Numbered from the stretch's first letter, positions 1-15,243 are shown. The stretch is DNA of 64,000 nucleotides from Patagioenas fasciata (GCF_037038585.1 NC_092523.1:45463501-45527500); one strand, 5' to 3'. Notes: generated by a model not told the origin, from the letters alone. Program-made: numbers and translations.

Positions 1-3000
1 TTTGTACTTTTATGTGTTTTTTAACATAATAATAATAGTCTGGCATATACTGTTGTGTTTGTTTTGTTTTGTTTTGTTTTGTTTTCCCAAACAAGAAACA
101 TCCAAATATACCCTCTTGAACAGCAGTACAGAGCTCCTGGAATATTAGTTATGTGTAGCTCATTTCAAGATTCCAAGATCTGGTTGTAACCATCCTGATT
201 AAATCCATCCCACAAGTAAAACATGATCTGGTGCATGGCAAGAGGTTAAAGAGATAATTATTTATCCTGCACTGTCTTAAACTAACTTTGGAGATGTGTT
301 TCAGTCAGTTTTTAATTAATGTTTCCCTTATGTGATCACTATTTCCTTAATGACTTTGGCTATGTGTTAGCAAATTTTTCTGGTGGTGGAGCTGGTGGGA
401 ATTATGAAGAAAGGAGAGAATAGCTTATTATACATAAAGAATGATTGTGAGGCTTAGAAAAATAATAGTAAGTCAGAAAATAGTACAAAACTTAAACTCA
501 GAGAAATAGATATTAATAAGAATTTCTGCTGTGAGCCTATTAGGATTAGACCTATTAGGATTTGCAACACAGAAGAGATCTGAATACATTAGTGACATTG
601 AGCACTAGATTTAGTGTTTCAAGCAGTGATGGACAAGTATTAAAGCAAGTGAAAATCTCATCTGGAATACTGTAGGCAATGTTCCAGAAAAATAATTCTA
701 AAATACAGCCTTCAGGTAAGGAAGGTCTCAATGATGCAGGAACTCTTCTAGGTGCACATTTCTGTGCCTCTTGTCAAACTTCACCGTATAATTTCATTAT
801 TTAACCTTCACTAAAACCCTGTCCAGAAAAGCAGGGGAAAATGCAGTTGGCCTTCTGACTTGAGCTAGGGAGCACAGGTATTAAAATAACTTATTGTTTT
901 CCTTGTGCATGAGTTTCCCTATCTGAGAAACAACGAAGTTATTTTTCCAGTTTTGTAAACATAATTGACCTAATTAAATATTCATCAGTCTGAATGATGA
1001 ATTAAGTACACTTTGCTTTGACTCTGTCCAATATCATGACTCATGACTCTGTCTGACATTACAACTGAAGAAAACAAAAACATTTAGCTTTAATCTAGGC
1101 ACTGGCAGCACCTTTTGTGAGCCCTTGAAGTGCTTCAGGTGCCCAGGGCACTGCTTCTGTGCAGAGCCACTTTGGACTGGGCAGATTGCCGGGCCCCCAG
1201 GAGAACAGCCAGGACACTAAGTGTTTCCCCAACAAAACTGGAAGGGGCTCAGTACACAGGATGGTTTCAAGGAATTCCCAGTCTACCCCTGCAGTATGGG
1301 TCCTTTCCAATATGAAACTACAGCGACTGTCTTCTAAATGAAGTGACAGCGGCTCTCACCTGGGGTTAGAAAATCAGGAGAAGTTGAAGTCCTGTACTCA
1401 GTTCTTCCCACATCTTCGAAAGCTGTAAAACACATTAACAAAGAAACATTTGGTGATCTCTTAATTTGGGATTTATGAAAAGAAATATCCAAAGCCTCTC
1501 CTGTTGAATACGTGTCACTGTGCAACAGATGCAAGATTACATGACAGAAAAAAACAGGAACATGATTCTACTATCTACTTGTTAGGGCTCTGAAGAGAGA
1601 AAGCAGTTGGAAAATCCTGGTTTGATGTTTGTAGTTTCCACTAAACTCTAGCAAGACATAAGAAAGTGGGGGTTTAGTATTCCCTTTTCTACACTGAGCA
1701 ATATTAACGAGACGGAGGGATCCAATGGTTCCTTCCTCTCATCCAGTGAAACTGCGATTAGCTACTAAACACTGATATCACTTTAATAGGTGGTGTAGAG
1801 AACATCTCATCCTCATAGTCTCTCAGATTAGGAGATGTGGTTAGGCCACCATCAGCCTGAGAAGATAATTAAAGCCAGATTTTCTGTTTACCAAGTACTC
1901 AAACCGCTAAGGTGGCAGTGGAGGAGGCCCCTGTGGGGCAGGTAGGGCAGGCACATCCTTTGTGTGTGTCCTGGGGGTGATTCACGTGGTAGGAGGGCAA
2001 CACCTGGTATACCGGGAAGGGATCTGATATATGGAGACAAACAGCCTGAAAGTTGAGTGATGCAATGCCCGTTTCCTTCAGCCCTCAGCTAGAAAGTATG
2101 AGAGGATAATCTGAATGAATGGCCAATTCATGAATCATATGACTTTTTTATTTCAATGTTCCAGACATCCGTTTGGATATTTTCCAATCATTGGAGCATC
2201 TTTTTAGCCTTAAATACCACAGAAGATTAAGGTGATTGAGAAATTCTCTCTGCAAAGTGGGAGTTTATTTTTAGAAAAACCTTCAAATGTCAGCTTTAAC
2301 AAGTACATAATGCCTGATCTCCATGGGCACATTGTGATGTCACTTTAAATGACTTGCTGATCAGACGAAGTATTATTTTTAGGAGAAGATTCATAACGGA
2401 ATTGAGTATTACAGCACCTTATTTAAATGTTCTGTCATCTGTTGGTCTTTATGGACCTGAATTAAGTGCAAAGGTTCCTCTGCATGATATATAAGAAAAA
2501 CTGCTGCATAAAATTTGGATTCTCAACAGTTCATGTTCTGAGAAATAAATTACCATAGATAACTAGGAGGCAAATCTGGAGAGTCAAGTAAGATTTCATT
2601 TCTGTCTGTACATAGCATGTCAGATAGGTGTGTTTACAGCTGAAAATATTCTCATAAAAAGAAAGTCTTATTAGGGCTTAGAATCTCTTTGTTTAACTGC
2701 ACAAACTTTTAAATGATAAATGGAAAAACAGCTGCTTCTACTTTCTGCTCAATAACCCAGTGGTTACTGCTACCATACAACGCAAAGAGACCCAAATTCA
2801 CTGCATTTCTCCGCCTTACTGGATTTTAATCTATGCCTCCTACTAGAGGGATTTAAATGTTGGGCACGGCTTATTTGGCAAAGGAGTATTTTTTCTCATT
2901 AAAGTGCTATTGAGAGGAAGGTTCAAATCCATATTCTGGACTAAAGGGCTTTCTAGGTATTGTGAGAAAGGGGGCACGAGGACACCATTTTTTTTAACTG

Positions 3001-6000
3001 TCCACTCACTCTTTGAGTCCAAACCAGTTAGATTCACAGCACCACAGTCAGCCATACAGACAAAGTCAGGTCTAAAGGATTTCGTTGCGGGTGTAGGATA
3101 ACAGAGGTGGTTTATCATAATAAGCCTTCTGTTTGCTGGTGAGACAGCTGTCCCTTTGGGCACTTCTTTTGATGAGTATACATTTAGTAGGAAGCCTTGC
3201 TTTCCTGGCTTGCAGAGAACCAATGCATTTTAATGTTATTCTAACTTGGAGGGCCAATGTGATTCCAGTTAATTCAAATTTGCCAGCTGATTGTATATGA
3301 GCCCTCCTCACTGCACATTCATGTTATATTCTGTTTGTAAATGTGCATTGGAATGTATCCTGTCCTTGTTTCACAGTTGTAGATAAAATGATTCTACCTT
3401 TTTAGTAGTGTCAGTGAAAAAAGGTTCCTCGCTCTTTCAAGGTCAGATTTTAAATGGCATCATGTAGTATTACTCCTTTGAGTTCTGTACACATCTGCTG
3501 AATCATGAAGCTGAGCACTTATTCTAAGATACTGTTCTTGCCTTCAGCCCCTAAGGCTCCAGACAGCTCTACCTTCCATTCCCTGTTCATTTTACATTCC
3601 CGTCTTTTAATCAACACACTATATTGTACCACATCATACACTCATATTTCTGTGAGGCATTTCACATCAACACTATTACTTTTAGCAACTAAGTGTGTAA
3701 TCTCATTTAAAAAAAAAAAAATCCAATTAGCTTGTTAAATTCTATCTGCTATAAACAGCGATGAGTGATTTCAATTAATGGACAGAAATATAATCACCTT
3801 TAGTTCTCTGTTAATTTATCAAAGTCAGACTAACACATCTTTTCTGACTTGGATCATTCTAGTCCCCCTTTTTAAGTAACAGGACATTTACTGATAAGAA
3901 CTACAAATTTAATTTGCCACAGGACATGATGTGGCAATGACTATATTATATCCTACCCCCATTAAGATGGAGCTATAATCACTTGCTTTTCCTAGTTTTA
4001 CCAAATTACTCTATTAGTCCAAGCTTTACCAATAATTAACATAAATATGGAAATACCCTTGAGACAAGTTTCTTGGGTTGCATGCAAGTCAGTGAGACCT
4101 GCTTCCTTAGATGGGTATTTTTAGTAGCTGCTGCTTAACAGCCTCCTTGGGAGATGCTGTATTAATACAGACTTTTCCATAACTGCAAAAACATTTATTT
4201 TTCCACTGATGTGAATATCAGGATAATCTAGTAGGCTAGAATTTTGCATTTTGTAGCACAATTTAGATGACAGTAAGCTAAACTTACGTCAAATGTTCAA
4301 AACATATGATTCTAAAATTCTACTAGCAGAGTACATTGTAGGAAACTCTAAAGCCACACAAGTCAGCTACACAGACTAACAGGTACAGCCCTAAGAGCAC
4401 AACACTCCTCTGGTGAACTGCCTCAGTGAATGAATGGGTTCCATCTCAAGAAAAGTGCTGGGTTGACCCAGTTCTGTCATTCCCAGAATTTTAGATAATA
4501 TCTTAGCATAATGCTTCAAAATCCCATGTTGATGACATTTGTTACAAATAAGCTGTTACCTCCTCACACAGTGCTGCCACATACCAAATGGGACTGTAGG
4601 CTGTCCCACAATGGTGCTGTCATTGTCATCTTCAAATTGAGGGTCCAGAGGAAACTGTTGCATGGAGGTACATGATTAGGCTGGATTTAAGTTGGGCTGG
4701 ACCAGATGAAAAAACTCAGGCTATCTGAGAGGACTGATACATCCTGAAGGCAGAATGCAGCACTGCAAAGATATACAAGCTGACACCCTAAATGTAGCAC
4801 AGCCATGCTAGTACAACTTTGCATGCAAATAGGTTAGCCCTTGGTTAATCCCCATAGTGATTTGTCTGGAGTGAAATTTCCATTCTGCTTTCATTTTTGC
4901 AGATGTTTCAACAGTTCTTAGTGAATATATGTCAGATGTCACTTGGTGGTTCTTGCACTTCGCTCACTTCACTTTCTGTCCCTGATATACCAGGGATGAG
5001 TGATGAGTGACTACAGAAAAGGGAATGTGTTGCTGGAAGGTTTTTTGGATATTTTTTTCTTTTTTTTCTTCTGGATGTTGCAACCTACAACAAGTCCACA
5101 TCTGCAAAGTGAGGCATGAATGTTTATTTTATATACTGAATACATGACAGATTCTCAAGCTTATTAATATCCAAAATATTACGTAGTTTATTATGTTGCT
5201 TATTTTCTTTGAATGGTGCCATTACAGGTTAGAACCAGATTTAATAACCTTGAAAACCAAAATTATATTTTTAGCAGCTGTAAACATTGTTCTATGAGCA
5301 TATTTACATAAAATAACTTGTAATAGTGCCCTAAGCTATTAATGCACTTTGTCCTGAAAAAAAAAAAAAAATCACTCACTATTAGGAAAAAACCCTACGA
5401 ATCAAAGCTAACAACCTTGGAAGAAGAAGTGGAACAGGTTTGCAAAAAGCATTTGGGTTTTTCCACTGTTTCAACATGAAACAGCTATTCTTAATACCAT
5501 AATATTCACATAAGAATTAAGTGATACAACAAATCTGACTTCAGTCTAGCAACTGCATTAGCTTTTTTGAATTAGTCTGTGCAATTAATAAAATTTTTCT
5601 CATCTATTCAATTAGCATTATTCTCTATAGGTTACTTAAAGCCATATAGTAGTCTCAACTAAAATTGCAGATATTAAAAGCTCATTTAGAACGACTGGAT
5701 ACTTGTAGTACAAGGATGTTTGAGTGCCCATGGTTTGCCTGAAGAAGGGGCATGATGACTGAATGATCTTCTTTCAGGGGCTAGAGTGGTTGTAATTCGG
5801 TTGAATTGCCCTCACAAAGAGCTCTCCCAGAAATATGAAGATCTAAGTGCTGGAAGAATAAATATGGTCCATGCCTATAAAACTGGTCGAGGAGATTGAG
5901 AATGAACTTAAAATAAAAATGAGTCTCTACTGCAAAACCAGCACTGATTTCTCTTTCCATCAGGAGAGTTCCACCACACTATAGCATTTACACTGGGATA

Positions 6001-9000
6001 AAATGGATAGTCTACTGGCAGTTCTCTGCTGTCTTTACCAAAGTAAAATTCTTGCTGCTTTTATAATATATAAGACACTAATGGAAAACGTATTACTATA
6101 ATCACTTGTTAAATCTTACCACATACAAAAATGTTGTTCCTGAAATATACGAAACATAACAGGTATATATGACAAAACATTTTTTGTAGGTAGCAATAAG
6201 TACACAAATACAGAGTTAATAAGAAGATGGATGAAAAAAAGAAAATAAATATGCGAGTCCTGAAGAGGAAATACAAACTGGACAACAAAAAAGGCAATAA
6301 CTCAGCTTCTGTAGTTTTACACCACACTCAAAATCATCATTCTGCTTTAGCATGACTTAGTTGGTAATGGTCAGGTGTGGTGAAAATAGAACCTTCATTA
6401 TTTTCTCCATCAAAAAAAAAAAGTCAAAATCCATTCATCAGGCTGTAAACGGGACATTTAAATTGAATGCAGAGAACCTACTGTTGAACTATCTTTCTCA
6501 TTAATTTCCAATTACATGAAGGACTAAGCACTCTTTCTAGCTTTGTTTTTGATTTTTTAATTAATATATTGGAATTAACATTACTCAGTTCAGTGGTTCA
6601 CAGGACTGAGCAGAAATGTGCTGAGCTACAGAGGATCGAGTCGTATTTGCTTTATTTAGACATGAACAGGCTTACTCATTCTATGTGTGTGAAGGATTCC
6701 TCGTGCAGAAGAGTTTTTGGGCTCTCATCCAGTACTGTAGTGGGCAGGATTAGGAATCTGATCCTACAAATCCATTTAGATTAGCACCCTTTGTGTAGAT
6801 AAGAACTATCTTCTCAAAACTGGTTTACACTTTTGAAATATGTCCTTGTAGTAACATTCATATTTTGCATTTATTAAGGGCTTCTTTGGGTCCACCCTTG
6901 TTCACACAATTCATTCTGGGCATTGCTGACATGTTTTCTGAATGGGAGTCGAATCCTGTGAGGTGCTGAGTTCCACCCAAAAAGATGCAGACAACTGCAG
7001 CACCTTCAGCTCCTGGCTAAATTGTGGGGTATTGACAGTAACCAGCTTGCTACAAGAGCACTAGGGAATGACACTATCACTGTTTATGTCAACAAATCCA
7101 CTCTAAATACTTAACTAGACATAGATTATTTTCTAAGGAGAAAAACAGTATTTTTTTTATAAATTTGAACTGTAATGGAGTGGTAGTCTTTTCAAAATGG
7201 ATTGTGACAGGGGACAACATATAACAATATCAGAAACATAATATGAAATAAGTACTTCAAAAACCTACTGTCAACCTGAACACATTTTATGGGATGATCT
7301 GTGATCCAGATGGTAGTGAAGCTGAAGTTATTTTTTCATGGTGCTGTGGGAATGAGATACTGTGATTTGATGCCAGTGTTTGATCAATAAAGAAAAATGT
7401 TGGCGATACTTTGGAATATTGTGCGTTCTTAACTGGATGACATGAACTCCGGTGATTAATGGAGGGATAGCTTTGAAGAATTACTGGAAAAAGCTTTAAA
7501 ATTATTTTCCTTTGTAGTATATTTCCATTCGGTGAATTGGCAAGGAAATAACAATGAGAATTTACTGGTATGAATAATGTATCATTTGTACATTCTTTAT
7601 ACTCTTGTCCAACTGGCAGTCCTTGATGCTCTCCAGTTTAAAGTTTTCTGCAGCATTACCTGGATTTCCAGATATAAAAATGAATGTATTATTTGAAATA
7701 TTAATACTAAAGTAGGCTTTTGTCCATGGTGTTCTGCAGTGTAATTAGTGCATATCTAAGTAAAAATATAACTGCTCCTCTGTATCTCAGATTATTCTGA
7801 TATATTTTTAATCTGCAGAAGTCCTACCTATATTTATGTAGGAAGGGGTAGAAGGAATTTGGTAGAACTGAGCTCCTAAGCCCTTGGCAATAGCATTTTT
7901 TGTCATTAAAAAATCCCTCTAGAATCAATACCTGCTTTTGAAACATATTAATGAATAAAGGGATTAAATGAGATCTGTTTAAAAATTCCAAAAATATTAG
8001 AACTGTCACCACTACTAAGGTGACCTGACATTTTAAAAGACTTCTCCTATTTCTGACTTTGGAAAAATGTGCTTCTATAGATGATGCCAAGACTAGCCTG
8101 GGCTGAATCGTTAGAGTACATTCTCTCCAGCTGACTCTATGCAATGTGGAACAGGGAAGCGCCTCATTCAGAGGTAGAGAGATTATGTCAATAAAGAGCT
8201 GTATGTACAGTAGATTAAAGTAAGAGAGATCTGGGGAAAATGTCATAATTGTTGGGCCAGACAAGATGGTGGGTATGTTTATGTTAGGGCTTTAGTTTGG
8301 ATAAGGAAGACACCTTTTAAAACAGATCTCTTACCATTCATTATGTCATATTTTTCTGTCAGAATGGGAACTTTCTTATGGAAGTATAATGAAAGATCTT
8401 CACCAGCACATCCATAATGCAGATGCTGGGTCTGTAGCACAAGCTAATTCACTCCTCCAGCCTATGTTGAACAAATGACTGTAATAAAAGCCAGAGTAAA
8501 GTTGTGGGAAAGTCTCATTCTGTGAGAGGATAATGTGAAAACTGGAGACTGACGGGAAGTAAGACAGGGTAAAGTATAAAGAGGAGACAAATCTGAATGC
8601 TAGGGAGTATCAGAGGACCAGTTATGGAGGCAAGGAGGTGGATTAGAAAAGCTAGTACATAAATTAAGTGTTGAGAGATAAGATTAGGAGGCCAAGACTT
8701 CAATTAAGTAATTAGTGCAGTAGAAGTGGTAACTGGTTAATTGAGAATGGTGAAAGGGAAGAAGTGAAAGAGGGGAAGACTAGGGAAGAGATAGGATGGG
8801 AAAATGAGAAGAAATGTCACACGGTAGGGCAGATACTCCATACCTAATAGAAGCACATTTGCTCCAGTGCCTCATCATTCTTATGTGATTGTGTCTGCTC
8901 TTCAGTTCCTGATTGCTCCTCTGTTCCTGTTAAATTTTTGACATTCCTCTATCCTATGAACTTGCTTACAATATCTTTATAGATATTTAGATATTTTCAT

Positions 9001-12000
9001 TAACCAGTTAAGCTGTAATCACAGTTTAGCCTGAAGACAATGCTCTTTGGGAGCTGGTGCTGTCAATATGATTTCTGTTCTCTTCTGCTGAATTTGAACT
9101 TAAACAAAGGCTCATGGCTATGTAATTGTCCCAGCATTATTCCTGCTCTGTGTGAATTGGAGTAGCAGAAGACTAAAGCTGTAGTGCCGCAGCTATATGA
9201 AAATCTAGTTCAATTAAACATACTCATGAACCAAAGCTCTTAGTATAAATAATATTCTTTAGTAAACATAAAATGCCTGTGACATCATAGTAAACCAAGA
9301 AATGGGTTTTTTTCACTTCAGACTCAAGAAGTGTAAATATTCTACTCAAACAGTTAATGTGACTGATCTTAGTATATCTATTTCATAGACAGTCTGCATT
9401 CAGACTGTTAACTGCTAGTTACATTGCAAATATTGGTAGTGAAATTATGCTCCTATGCTGTAAATATCTTCAGCTGAGCTTCATTTATCTGAAGAGCAGC
9501 TTCAAAGCCATAGAATATTCATATATAAATAACTTAGAAATATTGCAATATGAAAATGAAAAAACACAGTCTTGTAATGCTATGAATGGTAACCAGTGTA
9601 TGAAATAATCTATTTATATCTATATGTGTTTTGAATAATACAGTTTAGCCTTAATTTTACTGCATCTGGATAAAACTATCCAACTTTATGTGATAAATAC
9701 AATTTTTTGGTATAGCGGTGGTTAGCAATGCTTGGAAATAGTAAGCAAAATTTGTATGCAGATTGCCAACCTTTGTCTTGCAGTGCTCAGTGAAAGGGAG
9801 TCAGGCAGGAAGACCAAATTCAATAGTTATTCATAATTCAATTGTTATTTACAGCTGACATAGAGACGTGCCATCTTCAGTTGTGATCGTGACAGGATTT
9901 CATGCATACTGACAGAAGATGTTATTGATCAATAATCGATGTCATCTGATTAAAAAGCAGTCAGAAAGCTTATCTGGCTTCTGACATAGAAAAAGTCATT
10001 GCACTCATAGTCATAAGTAAGCAAACATTTGTGTGTACCTGAGCAAGCTTGTTATCTGGGCCCAGTCCTTCATGCACCTCCTCAAGTATGTTCTTAAGAG
10101 CAAATGGTGTTTGGATATTGAGGGCATCTGAATTGGGGTGTAAGCCTTAGAAACCATAGGAGTGTTCTACTCTGAAAGCATGCAGAAGAAAGTGAGTATC
10201 TTGAGAGAGTTCCTACACACTCAGAACACTCCTATGTACCCCGGGGGAAAATGCTGACTTCAAGACTGGCTCCTGCCACCCTTTCAGGCCTCATTCCATG
10301 CTTCAGTTCAGCAAACATGGTACAAGCCCTAAGTGACTTAGCTACGTTCCACTTTTCTTGAGTTGACTTTGGAAGCCTATCAAGAACCAAATGAGCTAAC
10401 AGGTGCCAAAGTGGGTAGCATTCTTCTAAATAGTTTGGGAGACCTCTAGTGGGCCTCCTTCTTCAGGTCTCGCAGCCTACCTAATGGAAAGTTGTATTAC
10501 CATGTAGCTTGGACTATATACATGGATGTAGTTGATAAAATAACTGGAATTATTAGATGTGACTGCTCTAAACCAGTGCTTCTACATGGTAATCACTCAA
10601 AAATACAATAATGACTGTGGTTCTCAAATGTTTGAGTCAATTTGAAAAATGATTGCTTCAGCAATCAATGCTGAGCAGAACATCATTGATATGCTTAGGC
10701 ATCTGTGTTCAAATGCTTATCTTTAGGTGTATTTCTAAGTCACAGGTCTCATTTTAGGATTTGCAAAACAGAAATGGCACTTCATTGAGAGTTGCAATCC
10801 AAGTGGCCAAAGTATGTTCAGAGCTCCTTCTTGTCTGAGCAGTCCACACTGTATAAGCATCAACATAACTGAAGTCTCTTTGGACTTCACTCTTTTTCTT
10901 CATTTTATTTTTGAATGTAACACAGAAACAGGACCACAAATATTCAACTTGTTTACCAATTCGGTGGGGATGAACAATAAGGCTGAAATAATAAAATTTA
11001 GTGCTACCTCAGTTACAGGAGTACTTTCTAATGCAGGAATAATTTTCTGTGTAATTCCATATGCGGCGTCTTCACCTAACATTAGTAAGATTACAAGAGC
11101 CATGTTTGTTTGTACAAATATCTCTTTTTCTGTTGCTCAGTGGTCAAGAGAGCAGAATATCCTATCGTTGCTTTTCTAAAAGACAATTAGTGTTTCTACT
11201 GCAATTTCTGTTTTCATATTTATCACTCATCCATAAAAGATCTTTTTACAAACGTAACATTTAATAACTGTTTAAGACTTCTTTGCACAATTGAAAATAA
11301 CTCCATGGTGTGAACATAAGCATTTAAACCTCAGCCCTGCTATAGCAACAACCAATTAATATGTAACTACACTGAAATCAAGAGAAACATGCACAAAAGC
11401 AGACATCTGCCTGTGTGTCTGGATGAGCAGATATTTATTAGTTTTAAATTACGTGCTAGGATTTGGAAAATACTTTTTTTTTTTTCTTTAGCATGATCTC
11501 ACAAGGCCCATACAGGTACCTTCAGAATATACAGGAGTATACAAGTTCATATGTGTTAATTCCTTTCCCCTCCCCCCATTCATAAAAGGAAGTGAAACAA
11601 GCTGTGGGGAGACAAGTGAACCAATTTTATTTTTCTCAGTTGAGATCTCCTGGTGTTAATTCAGACCATAAAGGACAGTCTGTGAATACCTATGCATCTT
11701 GCCAATTCCAGCCCATTTGCACAAGTAACTGTGGGGAATCTTTGTTCTTGTAAAGTGGTGGAGCGACATGGGGTGGAGTGTGAGTAAACCATCCACCTCT
11801 GTCAGTGCTGTGATGATGTTATTTTGACATGGTACATTATTTTGACATTTTTTGTTGGTGTAAGTGAAGTTTGTGTGATGAGTGTATATTTTAATGATAA
11901 CTCTTTAACAATAATCACAGAAAGCCTTTTCATTTCAAGGATACTTAAAGTTCAGGATTACAAAGGCTGTACACCATAGCAGAAAGTCTCTGACATCCTA

Positions 12001-14690
12001 ACAGGCCAAGTTTCCATTGCCTTCTCTAGTGGCTAGGTCTCAACAACATTTCTGCAAACGGTGCAAAACAAATTCCTGTGGCATCATCCAGATAATTTAG
12101 ATTTTATCCAAGTACAAGAAAAAATGCTTCAAAAAGTTATAAATGAGGGTGATGAAAAAAAGTCATAAAACAATATGAAAACCTGTCAAATCAGCATGGC
12201 TATTCTACATAGCAAAGTCTGTGTCTCAGACTATTTGAAGACAGCAGTTAATGGAGAAATGGTTTTTGCCATGTTTAAATGAAAACTGCTCAATACATGG
12301 TTTTATAGACTGCATTACAAAACCTTGGGGGAAAAAAAGTGTCTTTGATGCACCTTCAAAAAGACTACGTAGCATAAATGGAGTATTTGTGACAAGAGAT
12401 ATGGCATAGTGACTGAAGCAAAAGACAAAGACTGAAGTGCAATTCTCAGCATGGAGAAGAGTTGGGAATACACACCTTTTGTAGTTTAAAATATTTGTTA
12501 TAGATGTAGAAAAGAATGTGAACATTGTGGCAGCAAAATACAGATGAGTCTTAACAATATCCAGAGAAACACATACTGGGCACTGGAGTCACCAGAATTC
12601 TTAGATGCATCAACATCGTGGTCCCAACTAAAATTCATTATCAGCAATGTGATGTGCACTGACAGAAATGATCTGAACTACACATACATTAGTTTGTCAT
12701 AATTATCTAACCATCCAGAATATTTTTAATGTCAATACTTCTGTGGATCATTGCATGAGTAGGTCCAATAAAAAGACAAAGACATGAATGAGATATACTG
12801 TAAAAAATAAAATGTTCTGTCTTCATGATGTATGTTAAGATTAGGCCTTCACTTGGACTATCATGTTCTGCTTTTCCCACCTTAAACAAAACATAACAAA
12901 AATAGATGGGACTCTGAAAAGCCTAAAGGTACAGAGGTATTCAGATGAAAAATGTAGTAAAAATGCCTAGCTGGGAAAGGATATGATTGAGCTATAACAT
13001 AGAAAATGAACAGGGTAGAGAAGTTAAATCATTTATATTTACCTATTTTCATAATTCAAACACATACATATATCTGATGAAACTGAAGAGCAATAGCATT
13101 AAAAATAAATAGATGGTGATTAATGGATTAATTTCAGAGAAGACTGGATGTTTGCGAGGAAAGGGATTACCGAACACAGTATTTTGGGTGGGATTTACAA
13201 CAAAAAGCATTTTTGAAAAGAAGTAGAGCCTTAATGATTAGAAATATATTCTAATCTTTAATAACAAGAGGTTTAGAATGGAAGTTTCCTCCCCAGACAG
13301 TGTTATTCCATATTCATCCACTATGTGGGTTCTTGCATTTTCCTTTGAGAAGTCAGAGCCAGGATGCCGGATGAAACACTGGTCTGGTACAGCCTAGATT
13401 TTCAAAGCTATGGGAGACATCAGATGTTTTACTTTTCATGTATACAGTGTTGAGACACTAGTTCAATGTTTTCCAGAGGGAACTTGTCGTCAGTTTCCAA
13501 AAATACAAAGAAACCCACAAAATCCTCAGGCAGTGAAGGTTAAGTTACAGTGCAACACTTCATTTATTTGTTTTAAAAAAACCCAACCCTCTGCTTGTAA
13601 TCATCAAGGTAGAAGACCCAGAAAGCAGTACATGTTATTTTTATTTTCCATTTTAAACCAGCAAGAGTGAAGACTGAAAAATAATGATTAATAACAGTAA
13701 CAATAATAAAAGTAACTACATAGTCTGCTTTGTGCAGTGCATTACTTTCTTCAGACTCTGTAAGGGAAGGGTTGCTATTTACGGTATGCTCCAAGTCTGC
13801 CTTTCAGAAGAAAGCCCAGCTTGGCTGGACAGCTTTCAGTTGCTACTAGAAATATGTCACTTATTAGGAACAGAGGGAATGTTTATCACTGTCTCAAGGG
13901 TTACTTTGGCTGCAGCAAAGAAACAGCTCAGTTATATAATGGAAAGAGTTGGGTCAAAGGAGAAGAAATTATGCAGTGTGTGCTTAAGACTCCAGCAGTG
14001 CAGGCTCAGTTTTTCTCTTGTGTATTTTGCACAGTGAGAGAGACCATGGCTGCACAGATCTTCCCATCTTTCCTCCATACGCCCTTAATAAACACTGCCA
14101 AAACTTCTCAGTCGAGAGAAAAGATTTGTCTTTCCTATCGCTTCTCTTGCCCTCCCAGTATCTAGTTAGTGTTCAGTCCTGTTACCCAGACCCATCACAT
14201 AGTCAGTGTTGGTGCCCTCTTCCAAGCAAACTGGAAACGTCAGCTCTAGCAGAGAAGCCTGAACTCACCATCATCTTAATGGGTGCTGAATATCATCAGT
14301 CCTTTTAGTCCTCATCAGCGTTAATGGAGGGATTCTCCACCCATAAATTCAGTTTTGATTTATGGAGAAACAGCAAAAAGAAACCCAATGCTGTCTGCTT
14401 CACAGATACCACCTCCCTGAGTACAAGCACAGCATTTCAGCTAGAGAGGGATAGTTGTGGAAAGATGAACCCATTTCCATCTGCTTGTGTAAATGGTAGA
14501 TGTTTCATTTCAGGGTGGTTGAAACTGCAAGTTCTGTCAAAAGAAAAATAATCTGCAGCCAGAGTCTTTTTGAACACTTCCCTCTGTGTTTTAGTTTGCG
14601 GTATCAAGCATCCAATTTTCAAACTCGAACCCAGATACGATAATAACAACCCAGCGCCGTCTCAACCTAATTATTAAACACACAAATTAG
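1..14690. other. Upstream intergenic sequence, no gene recognised
   Basis: This AT-rich stretch lies 5' of the PDGFC promoter. I read it on both strands and found no exon with a recognisable protein family, no RNA gene and no clear transposon. It holds short homopolymers (A-runs near 3,709 and 5,359), a TTTTG repeat at the left edge, a purine-rich stretch near 8,740-8,815 and a 14-bp palindrome at 9,922-9,935. The open frames are short, start anywhere and have no family signature. A possible decayed frame at 10,754-11,235 is discussed under findings. Distal PDGFC enhancers could lie here but cannot be told by eye. Confidence 0.7.
54..85. repeat. (TTTTG)n simple repeat
   Basis: Five or more consecutive GTTTT units are visible, ending at a CCC. 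This is an ordinary pentanucleotide microsatellite, equivalent to CAAAA on the other strand. Confidence 0.9.
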
Positions 14691-15239
14691 CTCCGGACCA
14701 CGGTCACCCCTGTTCCTCACCGGAGGCGGTGGGGGGAGCCCCCTTCGTGAGGCGGTCGGGGCGGCCTCTGCCCCCCACTGCCCCAGCACCTGTTGCGCCG
14801 CCACCTGGCCGTGAGAGAAGGGGCAGCGGCCGAGGCCGCCCCGCTCGGCTCGGCTCCTTCCCAACCGACAACTTCCCGGGGCGTAAACGGCCGCGCCAGG
14901 TGCCGCCCTCGCTGTGAAGAGACGGCGGGCGGGAGCCGAGGGACGCGGGCCCGAGTTGGCAGCGCGACTGCCGAGGGCGAGGAAGGTATTTCTGTGGGAG
15001 CGCGGCCGGCCTGCCCGCCCACCGGCCTCCTGCCCGCCCCGCCGCTGGTTGCCGGCTGACAGGTGCGCGCTCCTCCGCGGCAGCAGCGGCAGCAGCGGCC
15101 CCGCTCGCCCCCGCCTCTCCCGGCCCCTCTGCCTGCCCCGCGCCTTCACCAGCCCCAGCTCCTGCAGCCCCCGCCCGGCACAGCCCCGGATTGTTTAGTC
15201 CTTGAGAAGCTGGTCTGGGTCCAGATTTTGCTTTGATCC

Positions 15240-15243
15240 TTTT

